The notes beneath the pieces are model-generated. The model did no database searches. It was not told the DNA's origin and saw only the letters and a program-made list of their open reading frames with translations. A stretch of DNA of 26,478 bases, taken from positions 1 to 26,478 of the IMG/VR virus record IMGVR_UViG_3300021957_000246. One strand, written 5' to 3'. The DNA is from a virus. Below, in pieces: positions 13,464 through 23,048 of the stretch (positions are counted from its first letter, which is position 1; every line of letters begins with the position of its first letter). Both the position numbers and the translations under genes were made by a program.

Positions 13464-15431
13464 ATGTCAGACTTTGGGACAAATAAAAAAATAGTAAAGA
13501 AAGAAGTAAATTATCTCGGTAGAGACTTTACAGATATTAGAGAAAACTTAATAGAGTTTGCGAAAAACTATTTCCCAAACCAATACAATGACTTTAATGA
13601 AGCATCACCAGGTATGATGTTTGTTGAAATGGCATCTTATGTAGGTGATGTATTGAATTATTATGTAGATAATCAATTTAGAGAAACACTTTTACAATTT
13701 GCTGAAGAAAGAAAAAATGTATTAGCGATTGCACAATCGTATGGTTACACACCAAAGTTAGCAACTCCTGCTACCGTAGAATTAACATTTAGTGTTGAAG
13801 TACCAGCAAAAGATTTAGGTGGTAATGTATTTAAACCAGACTTAGACTATGCTGGAGTTTTAAGTGGTGGAACAACTGTTGAATCTTCTAACGGAACTAC
13901 ATTCACTTTATTAGACGACATTAACTTTAAAGTTTCAAGTTCATTGGATACAATGGTAGTAGAAACCCTAAACCCATCTGCAGGAAATGTTCCTACTAAT
14001 TACAAACTTACTAAAAGGGGATTAGCACTTTCTGGTAAAAGAGAATCGGAATCATTTTCATTTACTAATGCTAAAGAGTTTGATAAAATAGTTTTATCTA
14101 ATGATAAAATTACAGAAATTATATCAGTAACGGATAGTGATGGAAATACTTGGTATCAAGTTCCATTCTTAGCTCAAGATACTGTATTTGATTCTATGGA
14201 AAATACAAGTCTTAATGACCCGAGTTTATCACCATATCAAAATGATACACCTTATTTATTAAAGTTAATCAAGACAGCAAGACGATTTACAACTTATGTT
14301 AGAGAAGACAATAAAACTGAAATAAGATTTGGTTCAGGTATTAGTGATAATGCAGATGAAGAAATAATTCCAAATCCAGATAATGTGGGTTCAAGATTAG
14401 GACAAGGTGTATCTAAATTAGACGAGTCATTTGACCCGACTAATTTTATGAAAACAGAAACATTCGGATTAGCACCAAGTAATACTACATTGACGGTAGT
14501 ATATAATTATGGTGGTTCCATAGACCACAATGTTGGTTCACGAACTATCAATTCATTTTCAAGAAAGTCTTACACGATATCAACTGAAAATTTAAACGCT
14601 ACCCTAAAGGCTGCATCAGAAACTTCATTATCAGTAACTAATGAATCTCCAGCAGCAGGTGGTTCTTCTATGGAAACTATATCTCAAATAAGAGAAAACG
14701 CTGCAGCATATTTCAATGCACAGAACAGAGCTGTAACGAGAGCTGACTACATCACAAGAGTTTATTCATTACCACAAAAGTATGGTAATATATCAAAAGC
14801 GTTTGTTGTTCAGGATGAACAATTAGAAGAGTCTGGTCAACTACAAGTTATCGATGGAATAGCACAAAGAGTCAACAGAAATGCTGACAATATAAATCCA
14901 TTTGCTTTAAATATGTATTTGTTAGGATATGACTCAAATAAAAAATTAACAAGACTCAATAGAGCTGTGAAAGAAAATTTAAAAATTTACTTATCACAAT
15001 ACAGAGTACTGACAGATGCGATTAATCTTAAAGACGCATACATTATTAATGTTGGGGTTAAATTTAATATTATTGTCAAAAGAGGATTTAACAAAAATGA
15101 TGTGTTGTTTAGAGCAATACAAAAGGTAAAACAATTTTTCTCTACTGATAAATGGCAAATTAATCAACCAATAGTATTAAGTGATTTAGCTTATCAAATT
15201 TCATTAGTGGACGGAGTGGTATCATTGGTTCCACCAGAAACTAACAATCCTAATAAAGATTTAATTTTAATAGAAAATAAACACTTGGTTGCAAACGGGT
15301 ATAGTGGAAATGTATATGATATAAATTCTTCATCAAAAGATGGAGTTATATATCCTTCATTGGACCCAAGTATATTTGAACTTAAATTCCCTAATAGTGA
15401 TATTGAGGGAAGAGTAGTGGGAGATAGATAA
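13464..15431 (+). CDS. gp6: gp6-like baseplate wedge protein (Baseplate_J)
   Basis: A 655-residue protein matching T4 gp6 in size (660) and place. The N-terminus is typical: NYLGRDFTDIRENLIEFAKN, then NEASPGMMFVEMASYVGDVL with YYVDNQFRETLL, the helical opening of the family. The central part has ETISQIRENAAAYFNAQNRA and VTRADYITRVYSLPQKYGNI, the Baseplate_J hallmark found also in P2 gpJ and TssF-type wedges. The C-terminal part is VDGVVSLVPPE-like and completes the domain. gp6 dimers form the inner baseplate ring whose opening triggers sheath contraction. The stop shares one base with the next start, so translation is coupled. Confidence 0.9.
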   Translation: MSDFGTNKKIVKKEVNYLGRDFTDIRENLIEFAKNYFPNQYNDFNEASPGMMFVEMASYVGDVLNYYVDNQFRETLLQFAEERKNVLAIAQSYGYTPKLATPATVELTFSVEVPAKDLGGNVFKPDLDYAGVLSGGTTVESSNGTTFTLLDDINFKVSSSLDTMVVETLNPSAGNVPTNYKLTKRGLALSGKRESESFSFTNAKEFDKIVLSNDKITEIISVTDSDGNTWYQVPFLAQDTVFDSMENTSLNDPSLSPYQNDTPYLLKLIKTARRFTTYVREDNKTEIRFGSGISDNADEEIIPNPDNVGSRLGQGVSKLDESFDPTNFMKTETFGLAPSNTTLTVVYNYGGSIDHNVGSRTINSFSRKSYTISTENLNATLKAASETSLSVTNESPAAGGSSMETISQIRENAAAYFNAQNRAVTRADYITRVYSLPQKYGNISKAFVVQDEQLEESGQLQVIDGIAQRVNRNADNINPFALNMYLLGYDSNKKLTRLNRAVKENLKIYLSQYRVLTDAINLKDAYIINVGVKFNIIVKRGFNKNDVLFRAIQKVKQFFSTDKWQINQPIVLSDLAYQISLVDGVVSLVPPETNNPNKDLILIENKHLVANGYSGNVYDINSSSKDGVIYPSLDPSIFELKFPNSDIEGRVVGDR

Positions 15432-16588
15432 TGCATTATTTTGAATTTGGAAAAAGAGACACAACAATTTATTCAGGTGGAACAACGAGTTCTATTAATA
15501 CAGGTTTAGATGAAATATTAGAAATTAATAAAGTTGTTAGTGATAATGGAAATGTTCAAAATGTATCAAGAATATTGATTGACTTTGACTTATCTTACAT
15601 ATCACAATCTATAATTGACGGAAAGATTCCTTCTACTGCAAAATATTATTTAAATTTATTTGATGCAACATCAGAAGAGGTTGAATCGGAACAAAGTATT
15701 TTTGTATATATGATTAGTGGTAGTTGGAAACAAGGAACAGGAAAACTTGACCATACACCAGTTACAAGAGACGGAGCTAGTTATCGTTATCGTGATGAAG
15801 AACAATCAACACCTTGGGTAACGGGTTCAGTATTGACTGACGGGGGTGCTTGGTTTACTTCACAAACTGGTCAATATAAAGTTAGTTCATCTTATGATTT
15901 AACTTTTGACAAAAAAGATATTAGAGCAGATGTTACTGACTTAGTTAATAACTTTGTTTATTCATCATCAGTTTATCCAAACAATGGATTCATTATAAAG
16001 AGACAATCCATTACACCAACAGACTCTACATTCTCATACAATTCAGGTAGTGACACCACAAAAGATGAAGCTAGTTCAGATAGGTTAGGAAATTTAAAAT
16101 ACTTCGGTAGAGAAACACATACAATCTATCCACCTAAATTAGAAGCAGTGTGGGACGATTCAAGTTGGTCAACAGGAAGTTTATCAGGATTGGGTTCAAC
16201 AGATTTAGAAAATCTAAAAGTTTATTTTAAAAATTTAAGAACAGAGTATAAAGAAAACTCAATTGTTAAATTTAGATTAGTTGGTAGAGAGTTATATCCT
16301 ACTACTACATTTGGTACATCACCAGCAGAACTTTCAGTAAAATATTTACCAAGTGGTTCTATATATTATGAAGTAAGAGATGCTGATACCGAGGAAGTAA
16401 TTATACCATTTGGTAGTGGTTCAAAAGTTAGTTGTGATTCCACAGGTAATTTTTTCAGAGTTCAAATGAATGGATTTCAGGCAGAAAGAAATTATCGTTT
16501 TTGTGTTAAGGTAGTTAGTGGTAGTGGAACAACTGATGAACAAATTAATTTCTATGATGACAATTATGAATTTAGAGTAGTGAGATAA
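15431..16588 (+). CDS. Virion structural protein, DNRLRE-like domain
   Basis: A 385-residue, Ser/Thr/Gly/Tyr-rich beta protein. The N-terminal 230 residues resemble the DNRLRE-type adhesion module (DTTIYSGGTTSSIN, then VSRILIDFDLSYI, YYLNLFDATSEEV and later VTDLVNNFVYSS with GFIIKRQ), in which strands alternate with short loops. The second half (ENLKVYFKNLRTEYKEN, YYEVRDADTEEVIIPF) looks like Ig-like or fibre domains. It follows gp6 by a one-base overlap, where T4 has gp7/gp8, so a baseplate-periphery or fibre-attachment role is inferred. The domain name is from memory of motif layout. Confidence 0.65.
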   Translation: MHYFEFGKRDTTIYSGGTTSSINTGLDEILEINKVVSDNGNVQNVSRILIDFDLSYISQSIIDGKIPSTAKYYLNLFDATSEEVESEQSIFVYMISGSWKQGTGKLDHTPVTRDGASYRYRDEEQSTPWVTGSVLTDGGAWFTSQTGQYKVSSSYDLTFDKKDIRADVTDLVNNFVYSSSVYPNNGFIIKRQSITPTDSTFSYNSGSDTTKDEASSDRLGNLKYFGRETHTIYPPKLEAVWDDSSWSTGSLSGLGSTDLENLKVYFKNLRTEYKENSIVKFRLVGRELYPTTTFGTSPAELSVKYLPSGSIYYEVRDADTEEVIIPFGSGSKVSCDSTGNFFRVQMNGFQAERNYRFCVKVVSGSGTTDEQINFYDDNYEFRVVR

Positions 16589-16589
16589 A

Positions 16590-17330
16590 ATGCCTTATTT
16601 ACCATCAGACGCAGCTAAAAAGTCAGAACTATATGATAATATGATTAATGCTGATAGAAATGAATATCAGTCATTCATAGAAGACATTACTAAGAAGTCA
16701 GAAATATCAGGTTCAGTAAACACCAATGTTACACCAAGAGATGAAAATGGTAATTTAGTATCATTTGAAAGTAATGTACCAGGAGTTGCACTTGAAGAGA
16801 AATTTCAAGAAGTAAGATTACCAAACACACAATATTTTTTTAACGGAACCTTAGACTCAGAGTTTACATATTATGGTCAACCAAAAGACCTTGATGATGA
16901 TTCGGATGATGATGATACTGGTGAAGGAGATTCAGTTAGTGATGAAGTTGTAGAAAGAATCCTTACCAATAGAGATTATCTTGTTGAAGTTGTTAGTGAG
17001 ATATATGGTGAAGAATTAGACGAGTCTACATCAACAGCAAAACTAAATGCTAAACTACAAGAATTCTTTTTAAGTGAAAGAAAGAGATATAAGTTTGTTA
17101 GAAAAAATGAACTAAATAAAAATGCCGAAGGTTGGGAAGAATTTAGATTAAATAAAAAAAGAAATGTTCGAGGTATCAGTAAGAAAAGATATAAAGAAAT
17201 TAAGAAAGATTTAAAAAAATTAAGATATGATGAAATCATAGAAGACCACTTGTACAGAACACTAAAAGGTCAAGAAGTTTGGTTAAAGCTTGGATTTCCA
17301 TATGTTATAGACAAAAACATAAAGAGTTAA
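16590..17330 (+). CDS. Virion-operon protein with acidic linker, unknown
   Basis: A 246-residue protein. The N-terminal 100 residues are mixed strands (FNGTLDSEFTYYGQP) and end in an Asp-rich linker (DLDDDSDDDDTGEGDSVSDE, about residues 98-117). The C-terminal half is highly basic and helical (KLNAKLQEFFLSERKRYKF, then KRNVRGISKKRYKEIKKDLK). The acidic linker between a strand-rich and a basic helical part is unusual. It has 1-base gaps to both neighbours. No family is recognised; wedge or connector is possible. Confidence 0.75.
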   Translation: MPYLPSDAAKKSELYDNMINADRNEYQSFIEDITKKSEISGSVNTNVTPRDENGNLVSFESNVPGVALEEKFQEVRLPNTQYFFNGTLDSEFTYYGQPKDLDDDSDDDDTGEGDSVSDEVVERILTNRDYLVEVVSEIYGEELDESTSTAKLNAKLQEFFLSERKRYKFVRKNELNKNAEGWEEFRLNKKRNVRGISKKRYKEIKKDLKKLRYDEIIEDHLYRTLKGQEVWLKLGFPYVIDKNIKS

Positions 17331-17331
17331 G

Positions 17332-18222
17332 ATGGCAAGAGAATACGGATTATCACAAAAAGAAAGAGACACATTTTCATCACCGACTCGTGTATATAGT
17401 AGTTTTGGTAGAGATATCACTAACGACTTTTTGATGTTACACGTTTACGATACAGGTGGTAATTTGTTAGTCAATAAAGTTTTAGCTTTAGATGAAGTTG
17501 ACTTTGTTGATGAAGGAAATCATATCGATATTAATGTCGGTCAACACTTAAGAGATTTAGGATTTCGTGATGGTGAATATGATGTAACTTACAAATTTCT
17601 AAGAAGACTTGCTGGTAGAGAAAGACCAATATATGTTGACTCAAGTGGTTTAGTTTACGATGGTGAGGTTAAAAGAATTACCGATGAAGGTAAACCAAGA
17701 TTTTACAAATCAAAGGGTGACGAAACCAATACTGCTAATTTAGAAGAATTATTTATCAGAGAACAAAAATACAACATTGTGGACATTGCACCAGATAGAG
17801 ATGAGTTTATTTTATCTTTAGATGATATGATAAAGTATGAACCATATAGAAATGAATTTGTTGAAATGGGTGAAACGATTCAATATTCACCAACAGGTAG
17901 AGCTAAGTTTGATTCTAAAAAACCACACATATTGGAATTTGAAATTTCTGATACCGATAGAGGATTTACTCAAAATATGGTAGGGGCTCAAATAGTTATT
18001 CCAAATATGTATAAAGTAACTGGATTAGAAGACATTGATAATTCAGACTTACCAGATGACGATGATGATACAGATTCAACTTTCCTTGATGATTATAATA
18101 ATGACAATGATGTTAGAGACTATACTAATCAACAATTAATTTGGTATTTACAAAATGGTACTGAAGAAGAACAGAGAGCAGCAGATGGTGAGTTACAAAT
18201 AAGAGCACAAGATAGTGATTAA
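17332..18222 (+). CDS. Virion-operon protein, unknown, with acidic C-terminal linker
   Basis: A 296-residue protein with a strand-rich first part (FLMLHVYDTGGNLLVNKVLA, then IDINVGQHLRDLGFRDGEYD) resembling the N-terminal domain of marine-phage baseplate or fibre proteins. It also has a middle segment (HILEFEISDTDRGFTQNMVG) that recurs as a theme in such proteins, and an Asp-rich stretch near residues 235-262 (LPDDDDDTDSTFLDDYNN). The short C-terminal helix (NQQLIWYLQNGTEEEQRAA) is Gln/Glu-rich. It lies between the previous unknown protein and the nucleotidyltransferase, overlapping the latter by one base. Function unknown. Confidence 0.75.
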   Translation: MAREYGLSQKERDTFSSPTRVYSSFGRDITNDFLMLHVYDTGGNLLVNKVLALDEVDFVDEGNHIDINVGQHLRDLGFRDGEYDVTYKFLRRLAGRERPIYVDSSGLVYDGEVKRITDEGKPRFYKSKGDETNTANLEELFIREQKYNIVDIAPDRDEFILSLDDMIKYEPYRNEFVEMGETIQYSPTGRAKFDSKKPHILEFEISDTDRGFTQNMVGAQIVIPNMYKVTGLEDIDNSDLPDDDDDTDSTFLDDYNNDNDVRDYTNQQLIWYLQNGTEEEQRAADGELQIRAQDSD

Positions 18223-18686
18223 TGTTGTGGGAAAAAGGAAATATTAAAACTAACTTTTTTAATTTTGAAATCCCAACTAAAAAAAAGTTTGATAGTTGGA
18301 AAAAAGAGTTTTTAAAATTACCAAATGTTGACAACTATGTAGTTTGGGTATGTGGTGGATTTAATGAAACTTGGACCACACACGACATAGATATAATTTT
18401 AACGGGTGAACCAAATTACAAAGAATTAAGAAGTATTTTAAGAAAAGGAATTGAAATTGGAATTAAGTATAAAACTAAGATTGATATATCTTGGTGGGAT
18501 ACGGAACCTAAATTCAACACCAACATTAAAAAAGTAATGTATGGTGAAACAATAAAGTTAAACAATAGAATTATTAGAAAATATAATAATGAAGTTTACA
18601 AAGATTTATTTTTAGTTGAGTCTTACTACCCAACTGAAAAACAGAAAAAGAGAAACTACAAACATAAACCAATAAGGTTAAATTAG
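18222..18686 (+). CDS. Minimal nucleotidyltransferase (pol-beta fold), embedded in tail operon
   Basis: A 154-residue protein. The pol-beta nucleotidyltransferase signature is present: VWVCGGFNETWTTHDIDIIL, with the Gly-Gly followed at the right distance by D-x-D, and a third acidic residue in KIDISWWD. That is the minimal catalytic set for transferring a nucleotide to a protein, RNA or small molecule. No partner HEPN gene is adjacent, so it is not an obvious MNT/HEPN toxin-antitoxin pair. It starts one base inside the previous stop (TAATG) and ends one base before the next gene, so it is expressed as part of the virion operon. Its substrate is unknown. Confidence 0.75.
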   Translation: MLWEKGNIKTNFFNFEIPTKKKFDSWKKEFLKLPNVDNYVVWVCGGFNETWTTHDIDIILTGEPNYKELRSILRKGIEIGIKYKTKIDISWWDTEPKFNTNIKKVMYGETIKLNNRIIRKYNNEVYKDLFLVESYYPTEKQKKRNYKHKPIRLN

Positions 18687-18687
18687 T

Positions 18688-21600
18688 ATGGCAAGAGCTA
18701 GAGGAGAGTTTCCTAACTTTGATGTAGGAAGTGAAGAGTCACAACAAGGTAAGGGTAAAAGAACCAGTTCACAACAAGTGACAAATAGAATGATGTCAAA
18801 TGCTGGTGTTGGGGGTGGTGGTGCCCAAATTGATGCACAATCACCATCAAACATAACTACTCCAGGTAGGTCTCAAGTGAAGTCAAATATACAATCAATA
18901 TATTCACCAAAGACAACAACTCCAAAAACACAAGCTCAATCAGTAGTTAGTTCAACATCTAATACAGTAAAAACTGTACCAGATACACCAGTTGCCTCAA
19001 CTCTACAATTACCTAAACCAAAACCAAATACACCAACTGCACCAATTAGAACTATACAATCTATTGGTGGATTACCAGTGGAACAACCAACTGAAGGTGC
19101 TCCACCACAAGGTCCAGCTGTAGTTTATGATGGAACAGCTCCAAGTAATATTGTTCAAGGACCAATGTTTAAAAATTCTCAAACAAATGTTAGACCAGAT
19201 GGTGTTATTGAAATTCTGGGACCAGGTGGAGTAGTGTTGGAAGAAATAGGTCAAGACGGAAAAATAATTTCCGACCCAATCAAAGACGCAGGATTTGACC
19301 CTAAGAACCCACCGGCAAGTATTCAAGCATTAAGAGATGAATTTTCACAACACGTATCAAGTGGTGCAGATGAAGCAGGTAAACCATTTTATGTTTCAGA
19401 AGAAACAAAAGCAGCTATGGTTGCTGACGGATTAGGAAATAAAGGTGGAGCATTAACTGCAAAAGAACAAGCAGAAAAAATGGAATACTGGTTAAAAGTA
19501 AAACCAGAAAACAGACCTGCTGGATTCCAAGTATTAATCAACGATTTAACAAAAAAAGGACTTTTACCTAATGGTAGTGAAGTTACAACAAAGGGTGGTA
19601 AAAAAGCAAAAGAAAAAATTATTAAACCACAAGACATTGAATTAAATGCTCAAGATTATGTTGCAACCATTAAACAAGTTTTAGATTATAATCGTATTAA
19701 AGTTTCGTTATCTTACAATGAGGGAGTTGATTTATACAAACATAAAGGTGACGACCAAGTAGCAAATAAATTTAAGAATGCAAAAGTAAATTATATAAAG
19801 AGTAACATCAATAGATATAAAACATATGCTAAGGTTGATAATGAATATTACTTGGTAACAAATAGTAAGTTAGGTATCGAGGGTAAACAAAGAATCTTTA
19901 AAACTAAATCACCTTTATCTTCAGATGTTGAGGTTGGTGATAAATTTACATTAGTAGAAAAAAGATTACCAAATTATTCAGAAAGAGTTAGATTAGTACC
20001 ATTCGAATCAACACCTAATGATGGTTTATTTTTAAGACTACCAAACTTTAATTCAATTGATAATCCGATAAACTTCCAAGGAACTGGATATCAAACATAT
20101 ACCGGATTAATAAGTGAAAACGACGAAGACACCAGAGATATTGAAAGACTTATATCTTCAAGTAGTTTGTTAGATGTTCAACCAAACATTGATTATCAAA
20201 AGACAACATCAAATTTAAATTTTGAAGAAGACGATACGGGATTTGGAAACTTTGTTCATTTTTCGAGTGCAGAAAGAAGACTTCATAACTTTAAAAAGAA
20301 ATTACAACTAATCGAAGGATACACATCAGATAGTTCATCTTTATCATCAATAGCAAGTTCACTATCAACTATACAAGATATTGAAAAGAAAAGACAAAGA
20401 GTAAAAAACTCTTTTGACCCGTATGAGAACTTCTTGTATTACGAGACTACATCTTATGTAAGTTCATCAGACGGACAATTCCACGATACAAGTTGGCCTA
20501 AGTCATCTTCATTTGATTCTTCTGGTAAACAAATAAACTACATTTTAGATTCGGGAGATGTTAATTCAACATTGTGGTATAACAATATGATACTTAGTGC
20601 TTCTGATTATGACCAAAGAAATATGAACTCACTAAAAAACTCTTTACCAGAACACGTTTATTCTGATACTCAAAACAATGTATTTTTAGAATTTATGGAT
20701 ATGGTCGGACAACAATTTGATGAGATATACACTTATGTTAATAGATTTACTGATATTAATAAGAGAGTAGATAAAATATCAGAGGGTATATCAAAAGACG
20801 TAGCAAGAGAATATGCAAAATCACTTGGATTAGAATTATTTAATGGTAATGATTTAGTAAATCTACCCGAATATGTATTAGGTAAAAATAAAGACGGAAC
20901 ACCATTATATGAATCACCACAAGAAGAAGTTACGGAAAAGATTTGGAAAAGAGTTTTAGCTAACTTACCTTTCTTTGTAAAGTCAAAAGGAACAGAAAGA
21001 GCATTAAGAGGATTATTAAGTTGTTACGGAATACCGAGTTCTATATTAAGAGTTAGAGAATATGGTGGACCAGATGACGGAAATAGAGTAAGTTATGAAA
21101 TTAAAAGAAAGTTTACAAGAGCTACAGATTTTAAATCAGGACAATATATTAAAAGTAAATGGGATGCTCACAATGGATTATATCCAGACACCGTAGAATT
21201 TAGATTCAGAAGTCCTAAATCACAAGACCAAGTAATCTTACAGAAATCAGGTTCTGGTGCAGGAAGTGAAGGAAGTTGGGCTATATCACTTGAGGACAAT
21301 GGTTCATCAGATGACTATGGTTACTTAAGATTTACCATTAGTGGTTCGGACGGAAGTGTAAATTACATTACATCATCTTTACAAGAATTCTATAATGATG
21401 ATATGTGGAGTGTGATGTTAACAAGAAAATCATCGAGTGATGGAAGTGAGTTTACATCAGATAGTATATACGCTTCTGCTTCATATGAATTAACTGCAAA
21501 ACAATATGATTCAACAAGAAAAAGAATTGTTTGGTCAACATCTGAAACAATGGTAGTTACATCATCAACTATGAATGCAGCGTATACTTCATCAGGACAC

Positions 21601-22968
21601 GTTTACTTAGGTGGTGTTGGTAATTCATTCGGAACACAATTTAGTGGTTCATTGATGGAATATCGTTTATGGTCAGAACCATTAAGTTCAACTGTATTTG
21701 ATAACCACGTTCGTTCACCAAAGACTTACAATGGTAATAGTTATTCATCTTCTTATGATGAGTTATTAGTTCGTTATGAATTAAACGACAATAGAAACAT
21801 TGCAACATTTGGTGTAACGAGTTCCGCACATTTAAAATCATATGAACAATATTCAGTAGACACTAATGGATTTACAGGAAACTTTTCAAGAACTATTGTA
21901 GACCAAGAAAAATTAAAAGTTCCTAATGTTGGTCCAAGTCGTAGAAATGCAACAAAGATTAGAATTGATAATTCTTACAAACAAGGAACATTATTTAATG
22001 ATAAAAGAGTTCTTTGGGAAACACCTTCAATAGATAAGTTCACAAAAGATGATAATAAATTAGGAGTTTACTTTTCACCAAGTGATGTAGTAAATGAAGA
22101 TATTATTTATAGTATAGCTGACTTTAATTTTGATGATTACATTGGAGACCCAAGAGACCAGAAAAAATATTCTTACAAAGATTTAAGACAGATTAGAAGA
22201 GAATACTTTAAGAGATATGTGGGAACTAATAACTTTTGGGATTACCTAAGAATATTAAAGTTCTACGACTCAAGTATTTTTGATGCATTAGAATCATTGT
22301 TACCAGCTAAAGCAAATTCAACACTCGGTATACTGATTGAACCAAACATTTTAGAGCGTTCGAAACAAGTAATAGGTAGAGATGTTGAGTTTGACAATAA
22401 GTATTTTGAAAATGCAGACCACTTTGGTGAAGGAATTAAAGTAACAAGATACATTTCGGGTTCTAATGACAATTATTTTGAAACAAGTGGTGAATATACT
22501 ACATACAATAGTGAAATTAATCTCGCATATTTTGATACGGGTTCATCATTAGGTTTCTTAAATAATCGTTCACTTGTTAAATTAGATACAATAGATAAGA
22601 AAAGTGAATTTGGAAGTTTATATGCAACAGCAAGTGTAACACTCGGAGGAACAAATACTATATTTACCGAAACACTTCAACCTAACATTACAGCTTCAAG
22701 AATATCAGAACGAAATCAAATACAAAGATTCTTCTACGCAACACCACAAGATGCTCTGATAAATAATCCTAATAGTTCATCATTTGAACCAGCAGAATTT
22801 CAAAGTATGGCGTATGATTCATCTTTATATAGATTATTTGTTGAAGGTATAAAGATTACAAGAGATAATTCTATTGATGGTGAAGAACCAATAATAGTTA
22901 ATGAAGTTGCACCAACATTATTAAAAACAAAAGATTCAGAAGTTGTTAAACTGAAAGTAGAAAGATAA
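18688..22968 (+). CDS. Large virion protein with internal LamG-like lectin domain
   Basis: A 1426-residue protein, the largest gene here. Residues 1-170 are low-complexity (Gln, Ser, Thr, Pro), then mixed domains. Around 765-795 a segment VKSKGTERALRGLLSCYGIP resembles the tail-protein-I/gp7-type hallmark that fits wedge proteins. Residues 820-1015 form a LamG/concanavalin-like jelly roll (VEFRFRSPKSQDQVILQKSG, later WSVMLTRKSS, HVYLGGVGNSFG and FSGSLMEYRLWSEPL), a carbohydrate-binding fold. The C-terminal 400 residues are again unassigned, Ser/Asn-rich and strand-rich (RRNATKIRIDNSYK). It follows the position of T4 gp7-gp10. It probably forms a baseplate wedge arm that carries a receptor- or glycan-binding module (inference). 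Confidence 0.75.
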   Translation: MARARGEFPNFDVGSEESQQGKGKRTSSQQVTNRMMSNAGVGGGGAQIDAQSPSNITTPGRSQVKSNIQSIYSPKTTTPKTQAQSVVSSTSNTVKTVPDTPVASTLQLPKPKPNTPTAPIRTIQSIGGLPVEQPTEGAPPQGPAVVYDGTAPSNIVQGPMFKNSQTNVRPDGVIEILGPGGVVLEEIGQDGKIISDPIKDAGFDPKNPPASIQALRDEFSQHVSSGADEAGKPFYVSEETKAAMVADGLGNKGGALTAKEQAEKMEYWLKVKPENRPAGFQVLINDLTKKGLLPNGSEVTTKGGKKAKEKIIKPQDIELNAQDYVATIKQVLDYNRIKVSLSYNEGVDLYKHKGDDQVANKFKNAKVNYIKSNINRYKTYAKVDNEYYLVTNSKLGIEGKQRIFKTKSPLSSDVEVGDKFTLVEKRLPNYSERVRLVPFESTPNDGLFLRLPNFNSIDNPINFQGTGYQTYTGLISENDEDTRDIERLISSSSLLDVQPNIDYQKTTSNLNFEEDDTGFGNFVHFSSAERRLHNFKKKLQLIEGYTSDSSSLSSIASSLSTIQDIEKKRQRVKNSFDPYENFLYYETTSYVSSSDGQFHDTSWPKSSSFDSSGKQINYILDSGDVNSTLWYNNMILSASDYDQRNMNSLKNSLPEHVYSDTQNNVFLEFMDMVGQQFDEIYTYVNRFTDINKRVDKISEGISKDVAREYAKSLGLELFNGNDLVNLPEYVLGKNKDGTPLYESPQEEVTEKIWKRVLANLPFFVKSKGTERALRGLLSCYGIPSSILRVREYGGPDDGNRVSYEIKRKFTRATDFKSGQYIKSKWDAHNGLYPDTVEFRFRSPKSQDQVILQKSGSGAGSEGSWAISLEDNGSSDDYGYLRFTISGSDGSVNYITSSLQEFYNDDMWSVMLTRKSSSDGSEFTSDSIYASASYELTAKQYDSTRKRIVWSTSETMVVTSSTMNAAYTSSGHVYLGGVGNSFGTQFSGSLMEYRLWSEPLSSTVFDNHVRSPKTYNGNSYSSSYDELLVRYELNDNRNIATFGVTSSAHLKSYEQYSVDTNGFTGNFSRTIVDQEKLKVPNVGPSRRNATKIRIDNSYKQGTLFNDKRVLWETPSIDKFTKDDNKLGVYFSPSDVVNEDIIYSIADFNFDDYIGDPRDQKKYSYKDLRQIRREYFKRYVGTNNFWDYLRILKFYDSSIFDALESLLPAKANSTLGILIEPNILERSKQVIGRDVEFDNKYFENADHFGEGIKVTRYISGSNDNYFETSGEYTTYNSEINLAYFDTGSSLGFLNNRSLVKLDTIDKKSEFGSLYATASVTLGGTNTIFTETLQPNITASRISERNQIQRFFYATPQDALINNPNSSSFEPAEFQSMAYDSSLYRLFVEGIKITRDNSIDGEEPIIVNEVAPTLLKTKDSEVVKLKVER

Positions 22969-22991
22969 AATAACAATGGAAAATTTGACTT

Positions 22992-23004
22992 TCTTATATT
23001 TATT
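22992..23004 (+). promoter_or_regulatory. Late-region motif TCTTATATTTATT, copy 2
   Basis: Exact second copy, in the 80-base gap after the 1426-residue gene. It is followed by ATTGAA and, further on, a TATAAT-like run (23023-23028) and the SD CAGGAG (23034-23039) before the ATG at 23049. Confidence 0.55.
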
Positions 23005-23048
23005 ATTGAAAAAGAATAGTTATATAATTTCCACAGGAGTAAAATAAA

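Noticed and set aside
18222-18686. MNT/HEPN toxin-antitoxin pair
   Set aside because: No HEPN-type partner with an R-x4-H motif lies next to the nucleotidyltransferase; both neighbours are virion-type proteins.
22985-23028. Sigma70 promoter before 23049 (TTGACT with TATAAT)
   Set aside because: The two boxes are 32 bases apart, far from the needed 17, so they cannot form one sigma70 promoter; the late motif between them is the better candidate.
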